From Caballeronia sp031450805 (GTDB lineage Bacteria > Pseudomonadota > Gammaproteobacteria > Burkholderiales > Burkholderiaceae): 64,000 nt of DNA. The position numbers and the translations under genes are program-made. Numbering within the stretch: position 1 is the stretch's first letter; every line of letters starts with the position of its first letter. This document shows positions 1-8,519 of the stretch, piece after piece. The stretch is from the NCBI RefSeq assembly GCF_031450805.1, contig NZ_JARTVY010000001.1, positions 1,860,001 to 1,924,000 on the forward strand. The letters are read 5' to 3'. The notes under the pieces were generated by a model, which made no database searches, had not been told where the DNA came from, and was given only the letters and a program-made list of their open reading frames with translations.

Positions 1-401
1 AAACGCTGACGGTGGCGCCGACCGAAGACAGTTCGCTGTCGCGGCTCACCATCGTCTCCATTGGCTCGGACGACGTGATCGAACAGATCACGAAGCACCT
101 GAACCGCCTGATCGAGGTGGTGAAAGTGGTCGACCTGACAGAGGGCGCCCACATCGAGCGCGAGCTGATGCTCATCAAGGTAAGGGCGGTCGGCAAGGAA
201 CGCGAGGAAATGAAGCGGATGGCGGATATCTTCCGCGGCCGCATCATCGACGTGACCGAGAAGACCTACACGATGGAACTGACGGGCGCGTCCGACAAAC
301 TCGACGCGTTCATCCAGGCGCTCGACGCCACGGCGATCCTCGAGACGGTTCGCACGGGCAGCTCCGGCATCGGCCGGGGCGAGCGCATCCTGAAGGTCTG
401 A
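1..401 (+). CDS. ilvH: Acetolactate synthase small (regulatory) subunit, 3' part
   Basis: This is the regulatory subunit of acetohydroxyacid synthase, which binds valine and tunes the first shared step of branched-chain amino acid synthesis. The frame is open to the left window edge, so the start and most of the N-terminal ACT domain are missing. The visible part begins with the family wording TLTVAPTEDSSLSRLTIV and continues through the C-terminal domain (DIFRGRIIDV, then TYTMELTG) to a stop at 401. It is followed 69 bases later by ilvC, the usual ilvBHC order. A GTG at 12 could be mistaken for a start, but conserved codons precede it in frame. Confidence 0.95.
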   Translation, partial: TLTVAPTEDSSLSRLTIVSIGSDDVIEQITKHLNRLIEVVKVVDLTEGAHIERELMLIKVRAVGKEREEMKRMADIFRGRIIDVTEKTYTMELTGASDKLDAFIQALDATAILETVRTGSSGIGRGERILKV

Positions 402-470
402 CCGCCGGACCATCCAGTTAGCAGCGCAATCAAGCACACCAATTCACGCATCAGGACTCAAGGAACCACC

Positions 471-1487
471 ATGAAAGTTTTCTACGACAAAGACGCCGAC
501 CTCTCCCTCATCAAGGGCAAGCAAGTGACCATCATCGGCTATGGCTCGCAAGGCCATGCGCACGCGCTGAACCTGAAGGAAAGCGGCGTGAACGTGACGG
601 TCGGGCTGCGCAAGGGCGGTGCTTCGTGGAGCAAGGCCGAGAACGCCGGCCTGCCGGTGAAGGAAGTGGCCGAAGCCGTGAAGGGCGCCGATGTCGTCAT
701 GATGCTGCTGCCCGACGAGCAGATTGCCGAGGTCTACAAAAACGAAGTGCACGACAACGCGAAGAACGGCGCGGCCCTCGCATTCGCACACGGCTTCAAC
801 GTTCACTACGGCCAGGTGATTCCGCGTGCGGACCTGGACGTCATCATGATCGCGCCGAAGGCTCCGGGCCATACCGTGCGCAACACGTACCAGCAAGGCG
901 GCGGCGTGCCGCACCTGATCGCGGTGGCGCAGGACAAGTCCGGTTCCGCGCGCGACGTGGCGCTGTCGTACGCAGCTGCGAACGGCGGCGGCCGTGCGGG
1001 CATCATCGAGACGAACTTCCGTGAAGAAACCGAAACGGACCTGTTCGGCGAGCAGGCCGTGCTGTGCGGCGGCACCGTCGATCTGATCAAGGCCGGTTTC
1101 GAAACGCTGGTCGAAGCGGGTTACGCGCCGGAAATGGCGTACTTCGAATGCCTGCACGAACTGAAGCTGATCGTCGATCTGATCTATGAAGGCGGCATCG
1201 CCAACATGAACTACTCGATCTCGAACAACGCCGAGTACGGCGAGTACGTGACGGGCCCGCGCATCGTGACGGAAGAGACGAAGAAGGCGATGAAGGCCGT
1301 GCTTACGGATATCCAGACCGGCGAGTACGCGAAGAGCTTCATCATCGAGAACCGCGCGGGTGCGCCGACGCTGCAATCGCGCCGCCGCCTGACGGCCGAG
1401 CATCAGATCGAGCAAGTGGGCGAGAAGCTCCGCGCGATGATGCCGTGGATCGCGAAGAACAAGCTCGTCGACCAGTCGAAGAACTAA
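471..1487 (+). CDS. ilvC: Ketol-acid reductoisomerase (NADP+)
   Basis: IlvC converts acetolactate or acetohydroxybutyrate to the dihydroxy acid in valine and isoleucine synthesis, using NADPH and Mg2+. The 338-residue length is the short (class I) form. An N-terminal Rossmann motif, GYGSQGHAHALNL, is followed by the all-helical C-terminal domain with the metal-binding stretch DLFGEQAVLCGG and the ECLHELKLIVDL segment. A clear ribosome binding site (aaggaacc) precedes the ATG. The gene ends just before a strong terminator, so the ilv operon probably stops here. Long antisense and shifted open frames over it are GC-driven shadows. Confidence 0.98.
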   Translation: MKVFYDKDADLSLIKGKQVTIIGYGSQGHAHALNLKESGVNVTVGLRKGGASWSKAENAGLPVKEVAEAVKGADVVMMLLPDEQIAEVYKNEVHDNAKNGAALAFAHGFNVHYGQVIPRADLDVIMIAPKAPGHTVRNTYQQGGGVPHLIAVAQDKSGSARDVALSYAAANGGGRAGIIETNFREETETDLFGEQAVLCGGTVDLIKAGFETLVEAGYAPEMAYFECLHELKLIVDLIYEGGIANMNYSISNNAEYGEYVTGPRIVTEETKKAMKAVLTDIQTGEYAKSFIIENRAGAPTLQSRRRLTAEHQIEQVGEKLRAMMPWIAKNKLVDQSKN

Positions 1488-1529
1488 GCGTGTCTGCGTG
1501 ACCCCGCGTCACGGTTCTTGCTCAACCGA

Positions 1530-1567
1530 AAGCCGCCCGGAAGCCGCTGTGCGCCGGGCGGCTTTTG
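1530..1567 (+). terminator. Rho-independent terminator of ilvC
   Basis: A GC-rich hairpin (agccgcccgg pairing with ccgggcggct, loop of about 13 bases) is followed by TTTTGC. It lies 43 bases after the ilvC stop. The group II intron begins about 18 bases downstream of it. Confidence 0.85.
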
Positions 1568-1584
1568 CTATCCTACGGTTTTTA

Positions 1585-4406
1585 GTGCGACGTGAGTCGC
1601 ATCGACTGGACGGCGCAAGCCGTCCCATTGGTGGCACCTTGGGCCACCCCTTGTGTAGCAAACGAAACCGAGTGCGGTTTGGCTTGGAATCGTAGCTTTA
1701 GACGCACCGGAGTCTTCGGACCCTTGCGCGTAATCGCATTGACCTGATTACCGTCAGGTTCCGCCCAGTTAGCGGCTTCAACTCCGCTAACAAAGCGGAT
1801 TGGAGTATGTGATTTTAGGGTAGGTCGAGCGCAAGCTCGGTTTGTCATTGTTCAATCTCACGGGGTTAGCCCCCCTATGAGGTAGAGAACCTGCTGTACG
1901 ACCAGCAGTAGCCTAGGAGGACATGCGTCACTGGCAACGGTGGGGTGTGAAGCTTCTCTGACAATGTAGCCCCCGAAGTTTGGGTGACTGCCTGTTGTGA
2001 AACAGGTATTCAGAGACTCCTAGCAGCAAGGGGGTTGAGGCGCTAGGCTGGCTGATACGGTTAACGGAAGTGAACTGCTGATAAACCTCGTAAGTAGGAC
2101 GATGCCAAAGCTGCTGATAGGCATTAACCAAAACGGTGTGCGGTCGGATAACTCGCTTGAAATTCGGGTTACGTCGTCTTAGGGCCGCCGGGGGAAAGGC
2201 AGAACCTACGTCAGTCATGTGGCAGGCCGGGAACACGGTAAGCCCGTATCGTTGCCAGTGCAGTTGGGCTGGCAGGCGGCCCGCAAGGAACGCTGTTGAC
2301 GATGCGGGTAGAGGATGACGGAAAAAGCGAATGACGGGCTGTAATGGTCCGGATAGGGATTGAGACATCATCCCACGCGAAAGCGGGCAGACTTCCGTCT
2401 GGTCTACCGTCGCAAGATGGCTGACAGACCTTGTGACTTGGTGAGACACGAGCGCTCGCGTTCGTGCGTAGTACATGGATGACATATGGGCGCATGCGCC
2501 CGTATTTGTTCAACTGTTGTTCCCCAGCGGGGTGTGTCTATCCCGCTGGGGAAGATGCGCCTTCTGCTGTGGGAATGATCAACCCAAGGTAGGAGAGCAG
2601 CATGAAAGTATCTGTCCGGAAGGATGGATCTGCGCTTTCCCACGTGCCTGACAACTGGCACGCCGTAGATTGGCGTCGCGTCGAACGGAACGTGAGAGGG
2701 ATGCAGATACGAATTGCGAAGGCGACGCGGGAAGGCGACTGGCGCAGGGTGAAAGCCTTGCAACGGATGCTGACCCGCACGTTGTCCGCAAAGCTGTACG
2801 CGGTACGACGTGTTACGCAGAATCAAGGTGCGCGAACGGCCGGAGTCGATCGCGAACTGTGGGATTCGCCTGAGAGCCGGTGGGAAGCTATCGGCAGGTT
2901 GAAGCGGCGTGGGTACAAGCCTTTGCCATTAAGGAGAGTCTTTATCCCCAAGGCCAATGGAAAGGAGCGCCCTTTGGGCATTCCGACCATGCGGGACAGG
3001 GCGATGCAAGCCCTGTATCTGCTGGCCTTGGAGCCGGTGTCGGAATCGACGAGTGATCCGAACTCTTATGGGTTCAGACTCAATCGCTCGACAGCCGATG
3101 CCATGTCGCAGATATTCGTCGCAATGTCCCAAAAGGGCTCGGCCCGATGGGTGCTGGAAGCGGATATCAAAGGCTGCTTTGACTGGATCAACCACGACTG
3201 GTTAGAAAGCCATGTCCCGATGGACAAGGAGATCCTCCGGAAGTGGTTGAAGGCTGGCCTGATTTACAAGGGGCAGCTACAGGCGACCGAGGCCGGTACG
3301 CCGCAGGGGGGCATCATCTCCCCGACGCTGGCAAATGTGACGCTGAACGGGCTGGAGCGTGAACTGATTGGGCACCTCGGTGCGACGTTGGGAATCGCGA
3401 AAGCCAAGAAGCTGAAAGTGAATGTGGTGCGATACGCGGATGACTTCGTGATCACCGGCGACTCGAAAGAGATTCTGGAAAACGAGGTCAGGCCTTGGGT
3501 GGAAGCATTCCTTGCTGTTCGGGGCTTGCAACTGTCCGAGACAAAAACGCGGATCACTCACATTGACGAAGGCTTCGATTTCCTTGGGTGGAATTTCCGG
3601 AAGTACTCGGGAAAGCTGCTCATCAAGCCGAGCAAGAAGAACGTGCAGACGTTCTATCGCAAGGTGTCGGAAACGATCAGTGGTAACAAGACGGTGAAGC
3701 ACGAGGATTTAATCCGATTGCTGAATCCGATGCTACGGGGTTGGGCGCAATATCACAGCCCCGTCGTAGCTAAGCAGGCATACAGCCGCATGGAGTCTCT
3801 GATCTTCCGAAGACTTTGGTGGTGGTCAAAACGGCGACATCCAAACAAGGGTGCTGAATGGGTGAGGAAGAAATACTTTCATTCCGATGGCACTCGACAC
3901 TGGATTTTTGCTGTTCCTGTAGTTCGAGACGATGGCAGTAACGGCTTGACCGAGTTGTACCAGCTTCGCGGTACATCGATCAGGCGGCATCGCAAGATCA
4001 AAGGCGACTTCAATCCTTTTGATCTTGGTTGGGAGCAGTATGGCGAACAATTGCGACAGGCGCGCATGGAAGTATCAATGCGTCATCGCAAGCAATGGGT
4101 TTCGCTATACCGATCGCAAGGCGGGCTGTGTGCGCACTGCGGCGGTGCTCTGACACGAGAGACCGGTTGGCACGATCATCATCTGGAATACCGGATGCAT
4201 GGTGGTTCCGACGGCCTCTTCAATCGAGTGCTATTGCATCCCGACTGCCACCGACAAGTGCATGTAGGTAAAATTGCGCTAACTAAGCCGGCCCGGTCAT
4301 AAAACTGGGCTTTGTACGTAGATTGGAGCCGTATGCGGGGAAACTCGCACGTACGGTTCTTAGGGGGCTCTCCTTCTGCGAAGAAGGGGGGCTACCCTCC
4401 TAAAAC
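1585..4406 (+). mobile_element. Group II intron, complete, with encoded maturase
   Basis: The 5' end is GTGCGAC at 1585, matching the GUGYG intron start. The protein gene sits inside (domain IV). Downstream is an unmistakable 34-nt domain V at 4326-4359 (GAGCCGTATG, loop GGGGAAAC, ending ACGGTTC), then a domain VI hairpin at about 4362-4401 with an unpaired A near 4394. The exact 3' end is uncertain (4406 or 4408, both ending AC). A hexamer at 2094-2099 (GTAGGA) is complementary to the 5' exon hexamer at 1571-1576 (TCCTAC), a plausible EBS2/IBS2 pair; I could not fix EBS1. The intron lies in the direction of transcription between the ilvC terminator and psd, so splicing would restore the message. 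Positions 1585-2601 hold structured RNA (domains I to III), not protein genes. Confidence 0.9.
2602..4302 (+). CDS. ltrA: Group II intron reverse transcriptase/maturase with HNH endonuclease
   Basis: This 566-residue intron-encoded protein supports splicing and retrohoming. An N-terminal RT-0 region (residues about 30-75) leads into reverse transcriptase blocks with KANGKERPLGIPTMRDR, GTPQGGIISPTLANV and the catalytic VRYADDFVITG. These are followed by the maturase X domain (LLNPMLRGWAQYH). The C-terminus is an HNH nuclease: CAHCGGAL, then HDHHLEYRMHGG and HPDCHRQVH. All blocks are intact, so the element may be mobile. The ATG at 2602 has aggagag upstream, within intron domain IV. Base composition is less GC-rich than the flanking chromosome, as expected for a transferred element. 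Confidence 0.96.
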   Translation: MKVSVRKDGSALSHVPDNWHAVDWRRVERNVRGMQIRIAKATREGDWRRVKALQRMLTRTLSAKLYAVRRVTQNQGARTAGVDRELWDSPESRWEAIGRLKRRGYKPLPLRRVFIPKANGKERPLGIPTMRDRAMQALYLLALEPVSESTSDPNSYGFRLNRSTADAMSQIFVAMSQKGSARWVLEADIKGCFDWINHDWLESHVPMDKEILRKWLKAGLIYKGQLQATEAGTPQGGIISPTLANVTLNGLERELIGHLGATLGIAKAKKLKVNVVRYADDFVITGDSKEILENEVRPWVEAFLAVRGLQLSETKTRITHIDEGFDFLGWNFRKYSGKLLIKPSKKNVQTFYRKVSETISGNKTVKHEDLIRLLNPMLRGWAQYHSPVVAKQAYSRMESLIFRRLWWWSKRRHPNKGAEWVRKKYFHSDGTRHWIFAVPVVRDDGSNGLTELYQLRGTSIRRHRKIKGDFNPFDLGWEQYGEQLRQARMEVSMRHRKQWVSLYRSQGGLCAHCGGALTRETGWHDHHLEYRMHGGSDGLFNRVLLHPDCHRQVHVGKIALTKPARS

Positions 4407-4419
4407 ACAGAACACGTTC

Positions 4420-5064
4420 ATGAACTATCCTCATCCGATCATTGCCCGCGAAGGCTGGCCGTTCATCGCCATCGCGGCCGTCGTTGCCATTCTCGTGCAG
4501 GCGATCGGCGGCTTCGGCTTCGCCTGGCTCTTCTGGCTGATCGTGATCTTCGTTGTCCAGTTCTTCCGCGATCCGCCGCGACCCATTCCCACTCAGCCGA
4601 ACGCGGTGCTGTGTCCGGCCGACGGGCGCATCGTCGCGGTCGAAACGGCGCACGATCCTTACGCCGGACGCGAAGCACTCAAGATCAGCGTGTTCATGAA
4701 CGTGTTCAATGTTCACTCGCAGCGTTCGCCCGTCGACGGCGCGATCACCAAGGTGCAGTACTTCCCCGGCGCGTACTTGAATGCTGCCGTCGACAAGGCA
4801 TCGACCGAGAACGAGCGCAACGCGATCGTCCTGCATACGGCGGCCGGGCATACGGTGACGTCGGTGCAGATCGCGGGTCTGATCGCACGGCGCATTCTCT
4901 GTTACGTGCACGCGGGCGAACCGCTGACGCGCGGCCAGCGTTACGGCTTCATTCGTTTCGGCTCGCGCGTCGACGTGTATCTGCCGGTCGGAAGCCGGCC
5001 GCGCGTGTCGATCGGCGAGAAGGTGTCCGCCTCGTCGACCATCCTTGCCGAATTCGCGGAATAA
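4420..5064 (+). CDS. psd: Phosphatidylserine decarboxylase proenzyme
   Basis: Psd decarboxylates phosphatidylserine to phosphatidylethanolamine at the inner membrane. At 214 residues it is the short form of the family. An N-terminal membrane segment (residues about 13-45) is followed by the catalytic core with ADGRIVAVE and NVHSQRSPVDG. The self-cleavage site lies in IRFGSRVDVYLP, where Gly181-Ser182 would be cut to make the pyruvoyl group. I chose the ATG at 4420 because the longer open frame from 4312 runs back into intron RNA. The intron ends only about 14 bases upstream, so this gene's leader now depends on intron splicing or on a promoter within the intron. It is followed by pssA. Confidence 0.95.
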   Translation: MNYPHPIIAREGWPFIAIAAVVAILVQAIGGFGFAWLFWLIVIFVVQFFRDPPRPIPTQPNAVLCPADGRIVAVETAHDPYAGREALKISVFMNVFNVHSQRSPVDGAITKVQYFPGAYLNAAVDKASTENERNAIVLHTAAGHTVTSVQIAGLIARRILCYVHAGEPLTRGQRYGFIRFGSRVDVYLPVGSRPRVSIGEKVSASSTILAEFAE

Positions 5065-5077
5065 CGCGGAGGTTCCG

Positions 5078-5944
5078 ATGGCGGCATTCAAGACGCGCCG
5101 TAACCGCGCGAACGCGACGCCGCCGCGCGCGTTCCGCCGCAACAAGGCCATTCAGGACGTGAGCGTCGTCGAGACGCGGCGCGCGAAGCGGCAGCAGTTT
5201 CTCCGCAAGCGCGGCATTTATCTGCTGCCGAATGCGTTCACCACGGCGGCGCTGTTTTGCGGCTTCTTCGCCGTCGTTCAGGCGATGAACGTGCGCTTCG
5301 AGATCGCGGCCATCGCCATTTTTGTCGCGATGGTCCTCGATGGCATGGACGGCCGCGTTGCCCGCATGACGCATACGCAAAGCGCGTTCGGCGAGCAGTT
5401 CGACAGTCTCTCGGACATGGTGTCGTTCGGCGTCGCGCCCGCGCTCGTGATGTACGAATGGGTGCTGAAGGATCTCGGGCGCTGGGGCTGGCTTGCGGCG
5501 TTCGTCTACTGCTCGGGCGCGGCGCTGCGGCTCGCGCGTTTCAACACCAACGTCGGCGTGGTCGACAAGCGCTATTTTCAGGGCTTGCCGTCGCCGGCTG
5601 CAGCCGCGCTGATCGCCGGTTTCGTGTGGCTCGCGACAGATAACCGCGTGCCGCTCAAGCTCGTGTGGCTGCCGTGGGTCGCGTTCGGTCTGACGATCTA
5701 CGCGGGCGTCACGATGGTGTCGAACGCGCCGTTCTATAGCGGCAAGGCGCTCGACGTGCGGTATCGCGTGCCGTTCGCGGGCGTGCTGCTGATCGTGGTG
5801 GCGTTCGTGCTCGTATCGTCCGATCCGCCCGTCATGCTGTTTTGCCTCTTCGTGCTGTACGGCTTCTCCGGATACGTCTGGTGGGCCTACATGGCGATGC
5901 GCGGCAGGCCGAATCCGGCGCGCAGTTCGCAGCGCGATCACTGA
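5078..5944 (+). CDS. pssA: CDP-diacylglycerol--serine O-phosphatidyltransferase
   Basis: PssA makes phosphatidylserine, the substrate of the preceding psd, so the two genes form a phosphatidylethanolamine pathway pair. The protein is 288 residues with several membrane helices. It carries the CDP-alcohol phosphotransferase signature: DGMDGRVAR, then GEQFDSLSDMVSFG. The start at 5078 is supported by a perfect GGAGG at 5068-5072; the open frame itself extends back to 5045. The basic N-terminal 40 residues (KTRRNRANATPPRAFRRNK) are probably cytoplasmic. The gap to psd is 13 bases. Confidence 0.96.
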   Translation: MAAFKTRRNRANATPPRAFRRNKAIQDVSVVETRRAKRQQFLRKRGIYLLPNAFTTAALFCGFFAVVQAMNVRFEIAAIAIFVAMVLDGMDGRVARMTHTQSAFGEQFDSLSDMVSFGVAPALVMYEWVLKDLGRWGWLAAFVYCSGAALRLARFNTNVGVVDKRYFQGLPSPAAAALIAGFVWLATDNRVPLKLVWLPWVAFGLTIYAGVTMVSNAPFYSGKALDVRYRVPFAGVLLIVVAFVLVSSDPPVMLFCLFVLYGFSGYVWWAYMAMRGRPNPARSSQRDH

Positions 5945-5967
5945 CGCGCGGGTTTATCGGCATCGGG

Positions 5968-6000
5968 AAGAGCGGCGGCCTGCAAGCCCGCCGCTCTTTT
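5968..6000 (+). terminator. Terminator after pssA
   Basis: A hairpin with arms agagcggcgg and cgccgctct is followed by TTTT, starting 24 bases after the pssA stop. It also faces the 3' end of the convergent gene at 6014. Confidence 0.8.
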
Positions 6001-6013
6001 CATTCACACGCAA

Positions 6014-6718
6014 TCAACCCGCTTCCAGCACGCCGTTGCGCACCCGCACATGCTGGCCTTGCGCAAATGGCGGTTGCTGCTTGTACGTGAAATAACGCGT
6101 CTTGCCGTTCTCCATCCTTACGCGCACCGAGTAATCGGTTTCGCTGCGGATGTGTTTCTCCACCGAGTTGCCCGCAAGACCGCCGCCGAGCGCGCCGAGC
6201 AGGGTCATCGCGGTGCGTCCGCCGCCGCGCCCGAACTGGTTGCCGACGACACCCCCGGCCACCGCGCCACCGACCGCGCCGATACCCGTGCCGTGTCCTT
6301 CGCGACGGACGGCGGAGATAGCTTCGACTGTGCCGCATGTCGAGCAGTACGCGGCTTTCGGCGGCGGCTGCTGCGCGTAGGAAGGTTGTGCGGGCGCCGG
6401 CTGGACAGGCGCCTGCTGCACCGGCTGCGGAGAGAGTTGCGGAGCGGGTTGCTGCGCGACCGGCTGTGCGGGCGCGGGTGCGGCCTGGCTCACCACCGGC
6501 TGTGGCGCGACGGCCGCCGTCTGCGTCTGCGGATTTTGAGCGGACGTGCTCGACGCCCTGGGAAATACCCCTGTAATCGCTGCCGTCGCGGCCAGACTTG
6601 CCACGATCACCGCGCCCGCCGCCGTCGCGACGAGCGGATGCAGACGCCGCTGCTGCGGTTGCGGCTGGCTGGCGTCGGAAGAGGGCGACGACGCGAATTT
6701 TCTGGTCCCGTTATCCAT
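6014..6718 (-). CDS. Glycine-zipper (2TM/Rick_17kDa-like) envelope protein
   Basis: This 234-residue protein of unproven function has a short cytoplasmic start and one membrane segment (about residues 30-55, LVATAAGAVIVASLAATAAI). A long Pro/Ala/Gln-rich linker (about 60-130) follows. A glycine-zipper block comes next, GTGIGAVGGAVAGGVVGNQFG, with further GALGGGLAGN, then a short basic tail. Such blocks occur in SlyB/17-kDa-antigen type envelope proteins. The start at 6718 has a GGAGG-type site at 6724-6728 on the minus strand; the open frame extends to 6754. Convergent with pssA. Confidence 0.8.
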   Translation of the reverse strand: MDNGTRKFASSPSSDASQPQPQQRRLHPLVATAAGAVIVASLAATAAITGVFPRASSTSAQNPQTQTAAVAPQPVVSQAAPAPAQPVAQQPAPQLSPQPVQQAPVQPAPAQPSYAQQPPPKAAYCSTCGTVEAISAVRREGHGTGIGAVGGAVAGGVVGNQFGRGGGRTAMTLLGALGGGLAGNSVEKHIRSETDYSVRVRMENGKTRYFTYKQQPPFAQGQHVRVRNGVLEAG

Positions 6719-6847
6719 GCTGAACCTCCGTTCGAGGCAAAGTGCCGACGCCATCGATTCTGGTGCAAGCGTGCGATCGGCGCTTTTTCAGAGTGTAACT
6801 TCGTGTTTTCGTTAGGAAAGCACGTTGGATGCCAGCCTCGACCGGAA

Positions 6848-6880
6848 ATAAAAAAGCGCGCCCCGCAGGACGCGCTTTTC
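6848..6880. terminator. Bidirectional terminator downstream of lysS
   Basis: A hairpin, aaaagcgcg opposite cgcgctttt with a GC-rich loop, has an A-run on one side and a T-run on the other. It lies 26 bases after the lysS stop on the minus strand. Confidence 0.8.
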
Positions 6881-6905
6881 AGCGTGGATAAACCGAGCGT
6901 ACCGC

Positions 6906-8432
6906 TCAGTCCTCCCGACGCAGATGCGGAAACAGAATCACATCGCGGATGCTGGGGCTATCGGTCAGCAGCATCACCAGCCGGTCGATGCCGATGCCGC
7001 ATCCGCCTGTCGGCGGCATGCCGTATTCGAGCGCGCGAATGTAATCGGCGTCGAAGTACATCGCTTCTTCGTCGCCGGCATCTTTCTGGTCGACCTGCTT
7101 CTGGAAGCGCGCAGCCTGATCTTCCGGATCGTTCAGCTCCGAGAAGCCGTTCGCGATCTCGCGCCCCGTGATGAACAGCTCGAAGCGCTCCGTGATGCCC
7201 GCCACGGTGTCCGACTCGCGTGCGAGCGGCGACACTTCGATCGGGTAATCGACGATATACGTCGGCTCCCACAACTGCGATTCCGCTGTTTCTTCGAAAA
7301 GCGCCAGCTGCAGCGCGCCGATGCCGGCATTCAGAAACGCGGGCTGCGTCGTATCGACTCCGAACTTCTTCAGCTCCGCGCGCACGAACACGCCGTCGTT
7401 CAATTGCTCGTTGGTGTATTGCGGCGCGTACTTTTGAATGGCCTGGTTGATCGTCAGCCGATGGAACGGCTTGCTCAAGTCCAGTTCGCGGCCCTGATAC
7501 ATGATGGTCGCGGTGCCGAGCGCATCGATTGCGGCCTGGCGGATCAGTTGCTCGGTGAAGTCCATCAGCCAGCGGTAGTCCGTGAACGCCGCATAGAATT
7601 CCATCATCGTGAATTCCGGGTTGTGACGCGGCGAAACGCCTTCGTTCCGGAAATTACGATTGATCTCGAACACGCGCTCGAAGCCGCCGACGATCAGCCG
7701 CTTCAAATACAGCTCGGGCGCGATGCGCAGGAACATCTGCATGTCGAGCGCATTGTGATGCGTGACGAACGGCTTCGCCGCCGCGCCACCGGGAATCGGG
7801 TGCAGCATCGGCGTTTCGACTTCCATGAAGTTCGCCTGCGCCATGAAGTTCCGGATCGACGTGACCGCCTTCGTGCGCGCCATGAACGTCTTGCGCGATT
7901 CCGGCGTCACGATCAGATCGACGTAACGCTGGCGATAACGCATTTCCTGGTCGGCGAGACCGTGGAACTTGTCGGGCAACGGGCGCAGCGCCTTCGACAG
8001 CAGCCGCAGCTCCGTGCAGCGCACCGACAGTTCGCCCTTGTTCGTGCGAAAGAGCACGCCGCGCGCCGCGACGATATCGCCCAGGTCCCACTTCTTGAAC
8101 GCCTCGTAGACGTCCGCGCCGACATCGGCGGGCGTCACGAAAAACTGGATCTGGCCGCTGCCGTCCTGAACCGTCGCGAAGCTGGCCTTGCCCATCACGC
8201 GCTTGAGCATCATGCGGCCGGCGAGCGCCACGGGCAGGGGATTCGCTTCGAGCGCTTCCTTGTCGGTTTCGGCGTACTCGGTTTGCAGCGCGGCGGCCTG
8301 ATGCGTCGGGCGGAAGTCGTTCGGATAAGCGACGCCTTGCTCACGCAGCGCGCGCAGCTTGTCGCGGCGCTCGGCGATGATCTGGTTGTCTTCCAGTTCG
8401 GGAGCGGCGCTCGTCTGGGTCGGTTCGGTCAT
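6906..8432 (-). CDS. lysS: Lysyl-tRNA synthetase, class II
   Basis: LysS charges tRNA-Lys with lysine in the cytoplasm. At 508 residues it matches the bacterial class II enzyme. An N-terminal OB-fold anticodon-binding domain (about residues 60-160, with VALAGRMMLKRVMGKASF) is followed by the catalytic domain. Motif 2 is visible in NRNFRNEGVSPRHNPEF and motif 3 in GIGIDRLVMLLTDS. It lies downstream of prfB on the same strand, a common pairing, but prfB has its own terminator between them. The opposite-strand open frame of 894 codons over lysS and prfB is a shadow. Confidence 0.98.
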   Translation of the reverse strand: MTEPTQTSAAPELEDNQIIAERRDKLRALREQGVAYPNDFRPTHQAAALQTEYAETDKEALEANPLPVALAGRMMLKRVMGKASFATVQDGSGQIQFFVTPADVGADVYEAFKKWDLGDIVAARGVLFRTNKGELSVRCTELRLLSKALRPLPDKFHGLADQEMRYRQRYVDLIVTPESRKTFMARTKAVTSIRNFMAQANFMEVETPMLHPIPGGAAAKPFVTHHNALDMQMFLRIAPELYLKRLIVGGFERVFEINRNFRNEGVSPRHNPEFTMMEFYAAFTDYRWLMDFTEQLIRQAAIDALGTATIMYQGRELDLSKPFHRLTINQAIQKYAPQYTNEQLNDGVFVRAELKKFGVDTTQPAFLNAGIGALQLALFEETAESQLWEPTYIVDYPIEVSPLARESDTVAGITERFELFITGREIANGFSELNDPEDQAARFQKQVDQKDAGDEEAMYFDADYIRALEYGMPPTGGCGIGIDRLVMLLTDSPSIRDVILFPHLRRED

Positions 8433-8479
8433 GATGATTCTTGGCTTTTAGGGCGAGGCGGATGCGCGGTGAGTCGAAA

Positions 8480-8512
8480 CGAAAAACGCGGATATCGAAG
8501 CCGATATCCGCG
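8480..8512 (-). terminator. Terminator of prfB
   Basis: Read on the minus strand, a perfect 10-bp stem (GCGGATATCG / CGATATCCGC) is followed by GTTTTTCG. It starts 8 bases after the prfB stop, separating prfB from lysS. Confidence 0.85.
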
Positions 8513-8519
8513 CCGGCGG

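Noticed and set aside
1928..2826. Several open frames on the minus strand in the intron 5' region
   Set aside because: They lie in structured intron RNA (domains I to III) and lack any family resemblance.
4312..4419. N-terminal extension of psd
   Set aside because: These codons are group II intron domains V and VI, not protein.
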